Below are positions 1-7,257 of a DNA stretch of 10,475 nucleotides, piece after piece. Each line of letters starts with the position of its first letter. The first letter of the stretch is position 1. The notes under the pieces were generated by a model. That model had not been told where the DNA came from. It worked only from the letters and a program-made list of their open reading frames with translations, and searched no databases. Both the position numbers and the translations under genes were made by a program. Source of the stretch: Paludibacteraceae bacterium (GTDB lineage: Bacteria; Bacteroidota; Bacteroidia; Bacteroidales; Paludibacteraceae); assembly GCA_017542915.1 (NCBI GenBank), contig JAFXWI010000004.1:1-10475 (forward strand), written 5' to 3'.

Positions 1-1203
1 GAAGTCCTACCCTCGAAAGGCAACCCCTTCGTCTATGCGGAGTATAAATGTCAAATGTCCAATGTCAAATATCCAATCCCCACCGTCTTGGTCTATGCCC
101 ATTACGATGTGATGCCCGTGGAGCCCTTGGAGCAGTGGAAATCCGATCCTTGGGAGCCTTCTATCCGGGACGGACGTCTCTATGCGCGCGGAGCGGATGA
201 TGACAAAGGGCAGGCGATGATTCAGGCGAAGGCCTTTGAATATATGGTTCAGACGGGTCAGCTGCGTTGTAACGTCAAGTTCATCTTCGAGGGCGAGGAG
301 GAAATCGGTTCGCCGTCCTTGGAGGCGTTCTTGGAGGATCATGAGGAGATGCTGAAAGCGGATATTATCTTGGTTTCCGACACTTCGATGATTGGCAAAG
401 ACACGCCTTCGCTCACCACCGGTCTGCGCGGTTTGGCGTATTGGCAGATAGAGGTGGACGGTCCGAACAGAGACCTGCACTCCGGGCATTTCGGCGGCGC
501 AGTGAAGAACCCCGTGAATGCCCTCTGTGAGATGATTGCCAAGGTCGTGGATCAGGACGGACGTATTACGATCCCGGGTTTCTACGACGATGTGTTGCCT
601 ATACCCGAAGCGGAGCGTGCGATGATTGCCCTGATCCCGTTCTCACAGGAAGCCTATAACAAGGCGATCGACGTCGATGATGTCTTTGGCGAAACGGGTT
701 ACAGTACGCTCGAGCGTAATTCTTGCCGTCCGTCTTTCGATGTGTGCGGTATTTGGGGCGGTTACACCGGAGAGGGTAGTAAGACCGTTCTGCCGTCCAA
801 GGCGTTTGCGAAAGTGAGCTGCCGTTTGGTGGCAAATCAGGACCACGAGAAGATCTCCAAAGCCTTTGTGGAGTATATGCAGTCCATTGCCCCGAAGGGT
901 GTGCGCGTGACAGTCACTCCGATGCACGGCGGACAGGGCTACGTGTGCCCGATTGACATCCCTGCCTATAAGGCTGCCGAGCATGGTTTTGAGGTGGCGT
1001 TTGGTAAACGTCCTTTGGCTGCTCGCCGCGGAGGTTCGATTCCTATCATCGCTGCTTTTGAGCAGATCCTTGGCTGCAAGACGATCCTCATGGGCTTTGG
1101 TCTGGAGCAGAATGCCATTCACTCGCCCAATGAGTCCATGGATCTCGAGGTCTGGGAGAAAGGCATCATTGCTGTGACCGAGTTCTACAAAGCCTATGCA
1201 TAA
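1..1203 (+). CDS. M20 family metallo-dipeptidase, 5' end missing
   Basis: The frame is open from base 1, so the first 400 codons seen are the 3' part of a gene; M20 dipeptidases are usually about 450 residues, so roughly 50 are off the window. Numbering from base 1, the di-zinc peptidase motifs occur in order: HYD (34-36, zinc ligand and catalytic Asp), RGADDDKGQ (Asp near 67), FEGEEEIGSPS (from about 96, general base and ligand Glu), SDTSM, HSGHFGG (His160, dimerisation domain), and IHSPNES near the end (His374, zinc ligand). The family is cytosolic and hydrolyses dipeptides or related amide bonds; the substrate cannot be told from sequence. The ATG at 55 is not the start: it lies inside a 7-bp tandem array and the homologous VYAE...PTVLVY segment spans it. 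The gene converges on rsmG with a shared terminator. The function class is certain, the specificity is not. Confidence 0.93.
   Translation, partial: EVLPSKGNPFVYAEYKCQMSNVKYPIPTVLVYAHYDVMPVEPLEQWKSDPWEPSIRDGRLYARGADDDKGQAMIQAKAFEYMVQTGQLRCNVKFIFEGEEEIGSPSLEAFLEDHEEMLKADIILVSDTSMIGKDTPSLTTGLRGLAYWQIEVDGPNRDLHSGHFGGAVKNPVNALCEMIAKVVDQDGRITIPGFYDDVLPIPEAERAMIALIPFSQEAYNKAIDVDDVFGETGYSTLERNSCRPSFDVCGIWGGYTGEGSKTVLPSKAFAKVSCRLVANQDHEKISKAFVEYMQSIAPKGVRVTVTPMHGGQGYVCPIDIPAYKAAEHGFEVAFGKRPLAARRGGSIPIIAAFEQILGCKTILMGFGLEQNAIHSPNESMDLEVWEKGIIAVTEFYKAYA
49..76 (+). repeat. 4-unit 7-bp tandem array inside the dipeptidase gene
   Basis: Units read TGTCAAA, TGTCCAA, TGTCAAA, TATCCAA, so the array is also a 14-bp dimer repeated twice with one difference. 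It is read as residues KCQMSNVKYPI-like sequence between the conserved VYAE and PTVLVYAHYD segments. From memory of the family, homologues have a shorter loop here, so the array probably added a few residues to a surface loop. Seen directly: the period and units. Inferred: insertion. Confidence 0.75.
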
Positions 1204-1230
1204 AAAAAAGCGCATATGCGCTTTTTTTTA
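1201..1230. terminator. bidirectional intrinsic terminator, perfect 30-bp palindrome
   Basis: The 30 bases equal their own reverse complement: TA8, then GCGCATATGCGC, then T8A. In either direction it forms an A-run, a GCGCAT/ATGCGC stem and a T8 tract, so it can stop both the dipeptidase transcript (+) and the rsmG transcript (-). The first three bases are the dipeptidase TAA stop, and the last three, read on the minus strand, are the rsmG TAA stop. Confidence 0.92.
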
Positions 1231-1842
1231 TAGCGGTAAGTAGATTACATATTTAGTTGCAAACCACTCTCCCTTAAACCATTGGGTGCAGGGCGTTACC
1301 TCTGCGGTCTTGGCAAAGGGTGCTATCTCCGCCTTGAGGTCGCCTCCCTTGAGTACTACCAAACCGTTCGGAACGGCATTGCGGTGCTTGTTGGAGATGT
1401 TCTTGCGAATCAGTTTAACCAAATCGGGTAGGGGCATCACAGCACGGCTCACCACGAAATCGAATTTCTGCTTCTCCTCTTCCGCGCGTTCCTGCTTGCA
1501 GACGACGTTTGTCAGCCCAAGAGCTTGCGCTACTTCGGTAGCTACCTTGATCTTCTTGCCGATAGAGTCAATCAGCATGAACTGACACTCCGGAAAGAGG
1601 ATTGCCAACGGAATACCCGGAAAACCGCCTCCTGTGCCTACGTCCAAGATCGTCGTACCGGGCTGAAACGGCAGCAGTTTGGCGATGGAGAGCGAGTGAA
1701 GCACATGATGCTCGTATAAGTTATCAATGTCCTTACGCGAGATCACATTGATCTTGCTGTTCCATTCGCGGTAAAGCGCGTCAAGCTGAGCGAACTGCTC
1801 AGCCTGACGGTCTGTTAATGAAAAATAATCTTCGATCATCAT
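1228..1842 (-). CDS. rsmG: 16S rRNA (guanine-527-N7) methyltransferase RsmG
   Basis: The 204-residue protein has the normal length and layout of RsmG (GidB), which uses S-adenosylmethionine to methylate N7 of G527 in the 530 loop of 16S rRNA. Visible are the N-terminal helical part with WNSKINVISRKDIDNLYEHHVLHSL (27-51), the SAM-binding loop LDVGTGGGFPGIPLA (about 66-80), the acidic strand end LID (90-92) and VSRAV (131-135), then the LKGG segment near the C terminus. Two ATG codons begin the frame (1842 and 1839); either fits the family, and the first is used here. It lies 32 bases after yebC, the gap being filled by a 7-bp tandem array, so cotranscription with yebC is likely. Its stop codon is one end of the shared palindromic terminator. 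Confidence 0.96.
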   Translation of the reverse strand: MMIEDYFSLTDRQAEQFAQLDALYREWNSKINVISRKDIDNLYEHHVLHSLSIAKLLPFQPGTTILDVGTGGGFPGIPLAILFPECQFMLIDSIGKKIKVATEVAQALGLTNVVCKQERAEEEKQKFDFVVSRAVMPLPDLVKLIRKNISNKHRNAVPNGLVVLKGGDLKAEIAPFAKTAEVTPCTQWFKGEWFATKYVIYLPL

Positions 1843-1846
1843 AGGT

Positions 1847-1874
1847 CTTTCGACTTTCGACTTTTGACTTTCGA
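1847..1874. repeat. 4-unit 7-bp tandem array between yebC and rsmG
   Basis: On the plus strand the units are CTTTCGA, CTTTCGA, CTTTTGA, CTTTCGA. The array abuts the yebC stop codon at one end and lies 4 bases from the rsmG start at the other, so it is essentially the whole intergenic gap and supplies the region where an rsmG ribosome-binding site would sit. Read toward rsmG it gives GAAAG-rich sequence, which is a poor Shine-Dalgarno. Confidence 0.85.
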
Positions 1875-2594
1875 CTATTCTGCCATATTGGTGAAGACGT
1901 TCTGTACATCCTCGTCCTCCTCGATCTTGTCGATGAGTTTCTGTACGGACTCACGTTGCTCGTCACTCAACTCCTTGGTGTCATTCGGGATACGAACGAA
2001 CTCCATGGATTGAATCTCGAAGCCGTTGTCCTCGAGGTATTTCTGCATGTTGATGGCCTCGTTGAAGTCGGAGTAGATGACGATGGTGTTCTCCTCCTCG
2101 TCCACACCGAGTTCCTCTACACCGAAATCGATGAGCTCGAGTTCGAGTTCGTCAAGGTCAATACCGTCTTTCATCGTGACGGTGAAGCAAGCCTTGCGGT
2201 CGAAGAGGAACTGGAGGCTACCCTGAGTGCCGAGCGTGCCGCCGAACTTAGTGAAATACGAGCGGATGTTCGCTACGGTACGCATGTGGTTATCCGTGGC
2301 GGTCTCTACGAAGATAGCGATACCATGCGGTCCGTAGCCTTCGTAGTTGATCTCCTTATAGCCCTCAGACGATTTATCGGTCGCTTTCTTGATAGCGCGG
2401 TCGATGTTATCCTTCGGCATGTTCTCACGTTTGCACTGTTGGATCAATGTACGCAGACGTGGGTTAGAGTCCGGATCCGGTCCTCCCTCACGGGCTGCAA
2501 TGGTGATTTCTTTTCCTAATTTGGTAAATGTGCGGGACATATGTCCCCATCTTTTCAGTTTTGTCGCTTTGCGGTATTCAAATGCGCGTCCCAT
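1875..2594 (-). CDS. yebC: YebC/PmpR (TACO1) family protein
   Basis: Starting at MGRAFEYRKATKLKRWGHMSRTFTKLGKEI gives 239 residues, the normal length for the family. The frame is open for 19 more codons upstream, but those residues (MTGCRLTNKKINNF...) do not resemble the family and lie in an AT-rich leader, so the ATG at 2594 is chosen. The signature stretch GGPDPDSNPRLRTLIQQCKRENMPKDNIDRAIKKA and the segment YEGYGPHGIAIFVE are present, as is the acidic C-terminal domain ending EDVQNVFTNMAE. Family members are cytosolic; TACO1/YebC proteins have been linked to translation, including relief of stalling at proline-rich sequences, and some have been described as transcription regulators. Which role applies here cannot be read from sequence. 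It is followed directly by rsmG and preceded by a gap holding a hairpin and a possible promoter. Confidence 0.95.
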   Translation of the reverse strand: MGRAFEYRKATKLKRWGHMSRTFTKLGKEITIAAREGGPDPDSNPRLRTLIQQCKRENMPKDNIDRAIKKATDKSSEGYKEINYEGYGPHGIAIFVETATDNHMRTVANIRSYFTKFGGTLGTQGSLQFLFDRKACFTVTMKDGIDLDELELELIDFGVEELGVDEEENTIVIYSDFNEAINMQKYLEDNGFEIQSMEFVRIPNDTKELSDEQRESVQKLIDKIEEDEDVQNVFTNMAE

Positions 2595-2635
2595 ATTAAA
2601 TGAAATTTTAAAGTTATTAATTTTTTTATTGGTTA

Positions 2636-2661
2636 GACGGCAGCCGGTCAAAGCTACCGTC
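2636..2661. other. hairpin in the gap before yebC
   Basis: GACGGCAGC (2636-2644) and GCTACCGTC (2653-2661) form a 9-bp stem with one G-T pair and an 8-base loop. It starts 8 bases after the stop codon of the OmpA-fusion gene. No T-run follows it on the minus strand, so it is not a standard intrinsic terminator; it could protect the 3' end of the upstream message or weaken read-through into yebC. Role inferred. Confidence 0.5.
2649..2656 (-). promoter_or_regulatory. possible Bacteroidota -7 promoter element for yebC-rsmG
   Basis: Read on the minus strand the bases are TAGCTTTG, an exact match to the Bacteroidota -7 consensus TAnnTTTG, about 55 bases before the yebC start. No convincing TTTG lies 19-21 bases upstream, so support is partial. 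It overlaps the loop of the hairpin at 2636-2661. Confidence 0.35.
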
Positions 2662-2669
2662 CAAAATGC

Positions 2670-5279
2670 TTATTCAGCAGGGGAGGGGGCTACCGTATTC
2701 TCTTCCGGAGCAGGGTCTGCGTGCTCAAGAATAGTCTCAATGTGTACTTCCTCGAAACTGATCTTGAACTCCACGCGGCGGTTCTTCTGACGACCTGCAG
2801 CCGTCTTGTTATCCGCAATCGGTTGATCCGGACCGTAACCCACAGCCGACATACGCTCAGCTGGAACACCCTTGTCAACGAGATATTTCATCACGGCTTT
2901 CGCACGCTGGTCAGAGATCTTCTGGTTCACCTCTGCCTTACCGGTGTTGTCGGTGTGACCTTGTACCTCGATGATGTAGTTCTCGTGCTCAATGAAGATA
3001 GCAGCGATCTTGTCCAACAGGGCGTACGATTTCTTCTTGATCTTCGCCTTGCCGGTCTCGAACTCAATACCTTGCATTGCTTTCTGGAGCAGCTGACGAA
3101 CCTCGCGTTTCACCTCCGGACAACCCTTGTTGGCTTTCAGACCCGGAACGGTCGGACACAGATCCTTATAATCGGGTACACCGTCTTTATCGGTATCTAA
3201 CTCGCATCCCAAGGAGTCCACATGACCGATAGCTTCTACCGGCGTGTTCGGACATTCGTCGAGGTAGTCAGGCACGCTGTCGTTATCGCTATCGAGCGGA
3301 CAACCCTTCTCGTCCACGAGACCGTAAGCAGCCTCCGGAGTGTCCGGGCACTCGTCCATATAATCAGCTACGCCGTCACCATCGGTATCGAGCGGACAAC
3401 CTTTCTCATCAACCTTGCCAAATGCCTCTTTCGGGGTCTCCGGGCACTCGTCGAGGTAGTCCGGCACGCTGTCACCGTCGGTATCCAACGGACAACCTAC
3501 GCTGTCCACTTTACCCCAAGCTGCCTCCGGCGTGTTCGGACATTTATCTTTGTAGTCCTCTACACCGTCACCATCGGTATCTAACTCGCAGCCAATGGAG
3601 TCAACAAATCCGATAGCCGCTGCAGGAGTGCCTAAGCAGTGATCGAGGTAGTCGGGCACACCGTCATGATCTTCATCCAACGGACAACCCACACTGTCCA
3701 CTACTACGCCTCGCGGAGTTTCGGGACACATATCGATCTTATCCCATACGCCGTCTTTATCTTTATCCTTGCGGTTCGTTCCCCAGCAGATAGAGAAGCC
3801 CAGAGCCACATTGAAACTCTTCATCTTATCCGGAATCAGATACTTATTGGAGTTCGGCGCTTTGGCGTAACTCGTAGGCAGATAATCCATCGTCAGGGTC
3901 ATGTTCACACCGTCGTACGGCATAAAGCTCAGACCGGCACCGATGTTACTGTACTTACCGTTGTTGATGAGCGAGTAGCTGGCAGCGATGTTAAACCAGT
4001 TCACCGGACGGAAAGCGACACCGAAGGTCAGCTCTTCGTACAGACGGGCATCGTACAGACGGGTAGCGGAAACGATACCAAAACCAACGCGGTTCTCCCA
4101 GAAATTAGCATCAATACCAACGTTCAAACGAGCGGAAACCATGCGAGCAAAGCCTTTCTTGCCGTTTCCGGCGAAATGGATGCCGTTGAGCATGTTCTTG
4201 AGGTTGCTGACGATGGTGTCACCGAGGATGTCGGTAGAGAACTTACCGTCCGCGTCTTTGTATTTCGGATCACCGTAGTTGATCTGACCGGCTCCGTCAA
4301 AGACGGTATCGACCGTGCAGTTGTATTTGCTCGTTTTGGTCCAATAGATGAATCCGAGATCCACGATGGCAGCGCTGATCTGCAGGTTCTCAATAGGCTT
4401 GTACGTGAAACCGAAGTCGATAGCGGCACCGTATCCCACCGGCTTGAGCATGCTGGCAACATTATTGTTATTCATCAGACTGTCGGTACTGAAGGACTTG
4501 TCATTGAATCCGTCAATGACCTGCTGCATATTCTTGCCATCTACGTAACGGGAGAGATAATCCATGTCCACCGGAGCAGCTATGTCCAAGTTCATATCGC
4601 CTTTGAGGTTCCACTGCGAGGAAGTAGCATCGATATGGAGATTCTTACTGTTCAGGTCCGAGTAGTAATTACCCAACAGGAATTTCAACTTACCACCGAT
4701 TGTCCATTGGTCATTGAGCTGATGACTATAACCGGCTGCAATTTCCATATATGCCGTTCCGTGGAAACCTAAGTTCGAGAGACTGATGTTATTATTACCG
4801 CCCGTCAGATCTTTCATACCACCGTCCAAGAGGAAGCGGGGCAGGGACTTAGGAACCGTTACACCCATTTCGATACGTTCGTTGAGTCCGATGGTGAGGT
4901 AACCCTTCTCCTTGATGCGGAATCCGAAATTGACGAGACCGATCGTGAGGTCACCATTGACAAGCGTCACTTTCTTAAAGGCTTTGAGAAAAGCTTGTTT
5001 GTCTCCGTTCGGGTGAAGCGGCGTGATCGTCTTGCCTAATGAGGGGTCGTACTTGAGTACATCGCTCAGCGTCAGGGAGTTATTTCCTATTTCACCGGTC
5101 ATCCAGCCCAGCGGAGAGAAGTTGACGTAACCTCTACTAACGGGTTGAAAAGCAGGGTTGATGGTGTGACGCATCGGGGCGTTCTCCAAGAAATAGAGCG
5201 TGTTCACCTGCTGTGCGCTGACCGTCATCGTACTGATTGCCACGAGGGCAAGCATCATTATTCGTTTCATTGATTTCAT
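2670..5279 (-). CDS. outer-membrane DUF5723-like/TSP3-repeat/OmpA fusion protein
   Basis: 869 residues. A signal peptide (MKSMKRIMMLALVAISTMTVSA, cut after Ala22) is followed by a long N-terminal region to about 500 with beta-barrel character (NTLYFLENAPMRHTINPAFQP, repeated aromatic-rich strands); it resembles the DUF5723 family of Bacteroidota. Residues 505-721 hold seven thrombospondin type 3 repeats, each with a DxDxDGVxD calcium loop and CP/GCP cysteines. Residues about 735-843 are an OmpA C-terminal domain: GHTDNTG with Asp777 and QRA with Arg792, 15 apart, are the peptidoglycan-contacting pair. The last 25 residues are a Pro/Glu-rich tail. The likely job is an outer-membrane barrel tied to the cell wall through a calcium-stiffened stalk. 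It is translationally coupled to the lipoprotein gene upstream. The OmpA and TSP3 parts are certain; the DUF5723 assignment is from memory of the family. Confidence 0.9.
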   Translation of the reverse strand: MKSMKRIMMLALVAISTMTVSAQQVNTLYFLENAPMRHTINPAFQPVSRGYVNFSPLGWMTGEIGNNSLTLSDVLKYDPSLGKTITPLHPNGDKQAFLKAFKKVTLVNGDLTIGLVNFGFRIKEKGYLTIGLNERIEMGVTVPKSLPRFLLDGGMKDLTGGNNNISLSNLGFHGTAYMEIAAGYSHQLNDQWTIGGKLKFLLGNYYSDLNSKNLHIDATSSQWNLKGDMNLDIAAPVDMDYLSRYVDGKNMQQVIDGFNDKSFSTDSLMNNNNVASMLKPVGYGAAIDFGFTYKPIENLQISAAIVDLGFIYWTKTSKYNCTVDTVFDGAGQINYGDPKYKDADGKFSTDILGDTIVSNLKNMLNGIHFAGNGKKGFARMVSARLNVGIDANFWENRVGFGIVSATRLYDARLYEELTFGVAFRPVNWFNIAASYSLINNGKYSNIGAGLSFMPYDGVNMTLTMDYLPTSYAKAPNSNKYLIPDKMKSFNVALGFSICWGTNRKDKDKDGVWDKIDMCPETPRGVVVDSVGCPLDEDHDGVPDYLDHCLGTPAAAIGFVDSIGCELDTDGDGVEDYKDKCPNTPEAAWGKVDSVGCPLDTDGDSVPDYLDECPETPKEAFGKVDEKGCPLDTDGDGVADYMDECPDTPEAAYGLVDEKGCPLDSDNDSVPDYLDECPNTPVEAIGHVDSLGCELDTDKDGVPDYKDLCPTVPGLKANKGCPEVKREVRQLLQKAMQGIEFETGKAKIKKKSYALLDKIAAIFIEHENYIIEVQGHTDNTGKAEVNQKISDQRAKAVMKYLVDKGVPAERMSAVGYGPDQPIADNKTAAGRQKNRRVEFKISFEEVHIETILEHADPAPEENTVAPSPAE
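3117..3767 (-). repeat. seven TSP3 coding repeats, about 96 bp each
   Basis: Seven tandem units encode about 32 residues each (the last is shorter), of the form D-D-DGVPDYLDECPxTPxxAxGxVDxxGCPL. DNA similarity between units is evident, for instance in recurrent GGACAACC and CCATCGGTATC blocks on the plus strand. Thrombospondin type 3 repeats bind calcium and form rigid stalks; here they join the barrel to the OmpA domain. Confidence 0.92.
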
Positions 5280-5286
5280 GATTTAG

Positions 5287-5294
5287 CCCTCCTT
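5287..5294 (-). promoter_or_regulatory. strong Shine-Dalgarno coupling two genes
   Basis: The minus strand reads AAGGAGGG 7 bases before the ATG of the OmpA fusion. Its first two bases belong to the TAA stop codon of the lipoprotein gene. Strong Shine-Dalgarno sites are uncommon in Bacteroidota, and this one suggests translational coupling and high expression. It also supports the start at 5279 over the ATG three codons later. Confidence 0.75.
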
Positions 5295-7143
5295 ATTTAA
5301 ATGTAAGTATCGCGTTAATATTGGTCGTCAGACCCATCTTGATGTTCACACCGCGTTCCGCGCGAAGATTAAGGTTGTTGTAACCCTTGCTATGCGCCTC
5401 TTTCATCGCCTTGTCATCGATCGTAGCATAGTAAATGATGGACTTGATGGTCGGGAACTGATCCATCTTCTTTTTGCTCAAATGGCTAATGATAGTCGTG
5501 GTGGTAGTAGAGCTCAGAATCCATCCTCCCTCCGGCGTGATGTCGTATTTACCGGCCTCGATACGAACGGTGTCTTTATCAAAGAGTTGGAACGGCTTCG
5601 ACGGATCCTCTGCGTCCATCACTACCTGACCTTTCTCATCCAAACAGCGAACGGAGAGAGCCAGACAAACCGGCATTTCGTTGATGCCTTGCAGCACCAG
5701 ACGTACATCGCTGGTCTTGACGGTGTCCACATTGCCCGAACTTGCTAACAGCGAGTCGATCGTGTATTGCGACAGGTTCACATCGTTCGTCGTGTCTTTG
5801 TATTGGAAGAATACCGAGTCATGGAAAATCATCGGCAGGTTGCAGATCGCTTTAATCTCAATAGAGTCATCCGGCGTCAGACGTACCTGCGGTGAACGCT
5901 GCATGTCGAAATCCACCTCGAACTTATAACCCAGTGAATCAGGCATTGCTCCGAACAACTGATCAATTTGTCCTTTGTCAGCATCTTTGTTAAACAGCGT
6001 CCAAAGGCTTGCCGAATCGCCTATAATACTGGTGTATGGATCGAGGAAATCACCGAACAGAGGTACGTTCTTCAAGATTTTAGAACCATTGAACGTAGCG
6101 TATTTGCGGTTACCGACATTATCTGCTGCGAACAAATAACAGTTACTGATTCTGAGCACTCCTGCTAATTCTGTGGTGATGTCCACTTTGATCTCAGGGC
6201 GAGAGAACGGCAGATGACCGTCCTTCAGGAATCCTGTGCTACCCCAACTGTCCGCAAGGTTACGCACCTCCTCGGTGAACATATCCGGAGACGGTTTGAA
6301 GAAACCCCAGAGTGCCTTGTACGTGATGAAATTAACAGAAAGGTCGTAACTCAATTTGGAGTCTTGAGAGATTGTAACGCTTTCTCCCACAGGGATCACA
6401 AAGGTCATATGCACCTTGAAATCCGTCTGGTCCACTACGTTTCCTGTGTATTTGTCGTAATCGGTTTTGGGATTCAGATGGCGGTTTTTCATCATTACGA
6501 GCGTGAAGTTATCCACCGCCGTCTCTATCTTTTGATTGAAACCACCGGTGTCTCCGGCTGATTTGTCATAGACCGTCATGATCTTACCGGCTTTGCGGTC
6601 GATCTGATCGCCCAAATCCAAAGTGACCTTACTGATCCAATCCCACTGAATATCGAAATGGGAGGTCGTGAGGGTCGTGAAGAAACTTGCCGTGAGGATC
6701 TGCGCACTGTCCAGACGCTCGTTACGCAAGGAGTCGTTGATGCCCTTAAGCTTCAGCGGAAGGTCGAAATCCAAGGTAATAGGCATTCCCGTTCCATGTA
6801 CTGTAGCTCCGGTAGCGTATTGGGACAACTGATCATATACATCCAAGGGGAAATCCTTGGTCGTAATACGGTCTGCTAAATCCACGTCGTGGAAGCTACG
6901 TCCATCATAGAAAGTGTCTCTCCATGCGATGACGCCCGTGGAGTCGATGTACAACTTGTCGGCATCCTCAATGAGGTCACCCATCGTGATGTGTAAATAC
7001 CCGACAGGAACGGCTAAACCAAGGTCTAACTCCGTCGTGGTGTCCACATTGTCCATGTCAATCTTCGAACGACAACTTGTCATTAGAAACCCTGCTAAAA
7101 CCACCAACAGTGATGGAAGGGCTCGCTTGAAAAAAGTCTTCAT
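5293..7143 (-). CDS. large secreted lipoprotein of unknown function
   Basis: From the ATG at 7143 the protein has 616 residues and opens with MKTFFKRALPSLLVVLAGFLMTSC, a basic n-region, hydrophobic core and lipobox with the lipidated Cys24. The frame continues 17 codons upstream, but that stretch begins at the promoter's -7 element and would put residues ahead of the signal peptide, so it is rejected; ATG 7146 is a possible alternative. The mature part is rich in alternating hydrophobic and polar stretches and has no transmembrane helix, suggesting beta-sandwich domains. I recognise no enzyme motif. It has its own promoter at 7192-7223 and ends 13 bases before the DUF5723/OmpA gene, so the two probably act together at the outer membrane. 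No specific function is claimed. Confidence 0.85.
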   Translation of the reverse strand: MKTFFKRALPSLLVVLAGFLMTSCRSKIDMDNVDTTTELDLGLAVPVGYLHITMGDLIEDADKLYIDSTGVIAWRDTFYDGRSFHDVDLADRITTKDFPLDVYDQLSQYATGATVHGTGMPITLDFDLPLKLKGINDSLRNERLDSAQILTASFFTTLTTSHFDIQWDWISKVTLDLGDQIDRKAGKIMTVYDKSAGDTGGFNQKIETAVDNFTLVMMKNRHLNPKTDYDKYTGNVVDQTDFKVHMTFVIPVGESVTISQDSKLSYDLSVNFITYKALWGFFKPSPDMFTEEVRNLADSWGSTGFLKDGHLPFSRPEIKVDITTELAGVLRISNCYLFAADNVGNRKYATFNGSKILKNVPLFGDFLDPYTSIIGDSASLWTLFNKDADKGQIDQLFGAMPDSLGYKFEVDFDMQRSPQVRLTPDDSIEIKAICNLPMIFHDSVFFQYKDTTNDVNLSQYTIDSLLASSGNVDTVKTSDVRLVLQGINEMPVCLALSVRCLDEKGQVVMDAEDPSKPFQLFDKDTVRIEAGKYDITPEGGWILSSTTTTTIISHLSKKKMDQFPTIKSIIYYATIDDKAMKEAHSKGYNNLNLRAERGVNIKMGLTTNINAILTFK

Positions 7144-7191
7144 CATGAGTAAATATAGTGTTTGTTTGTTATCGTTTTTTATTTCAGCGTG

Positions 7192-7223
7192 CAAAATTAC
7201 AAAAAAAAATCCATATATGCAAA
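7192..7223 (-). promoter_or_regulatory. Bacteroidota sigma-70 type promoter for the lipoprotein-OmpA unit
   Basis: On the minus strand TTTG (7223-7220), 20 bases, then TAATTTTG (7199-7192) followed by CA matches the consensus TTTG-N19-21-TAnnTTTG exactly. Transcription would start near 7185-7188, leaving a leader of about 40 bases before ATG 7143. The -33 element lies in the loop of the terminator hairpin of the upstream gene. Confidence 0.85.
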
Positions 7224-7230
7224 TATATGG
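7201..7230 (-). terminator. intrinsic terminator of the RecD-like gene
   Basis: On the minus strand an 8-bp perfect stem CCATATAT/ATATATGG with loop TTGC (7230-7211) is followed by A and T9 (7210-7201). It begins 28 bases after the helicase stop codon. The stem is AT-rich, so termination may be only partial. Confidence 0.72.
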
Positions 7231-7257
7231 ACAATTATTTTTGCAGAATGCCTACTT

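Noticed and set aside
2595..2651. 19-codon upstream extension of yebC
   Set aside because: The extra residues do not resemble the family, whose proteins begin MGRAFEYRKATK in Bacteroidota, and the DNA is an AT-rich leader with a promoter-like element.
3222..4772. Long plus-strand open frames opposite the OmpA-fusion gene
   Set aside because: They are antisense shadows of the repeat-rich coding sequence; their products are Val/Arg/Thr-rich without domains and the minus-strand protein is clearly real.
5500..5520. Run of Thr codons in the lipoprotein (STTTTT)
   Set aside because: A short low-complexity stretch with mixed codons (ACT, ACC, ACG), not a DNA repeat.
7144..7194. 17-codon upstream extension of the lipoprotein
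   Set aside because: It begins in the -7 element of the promoter and would place 17 residues before a normal lipoprotein signal peptide.
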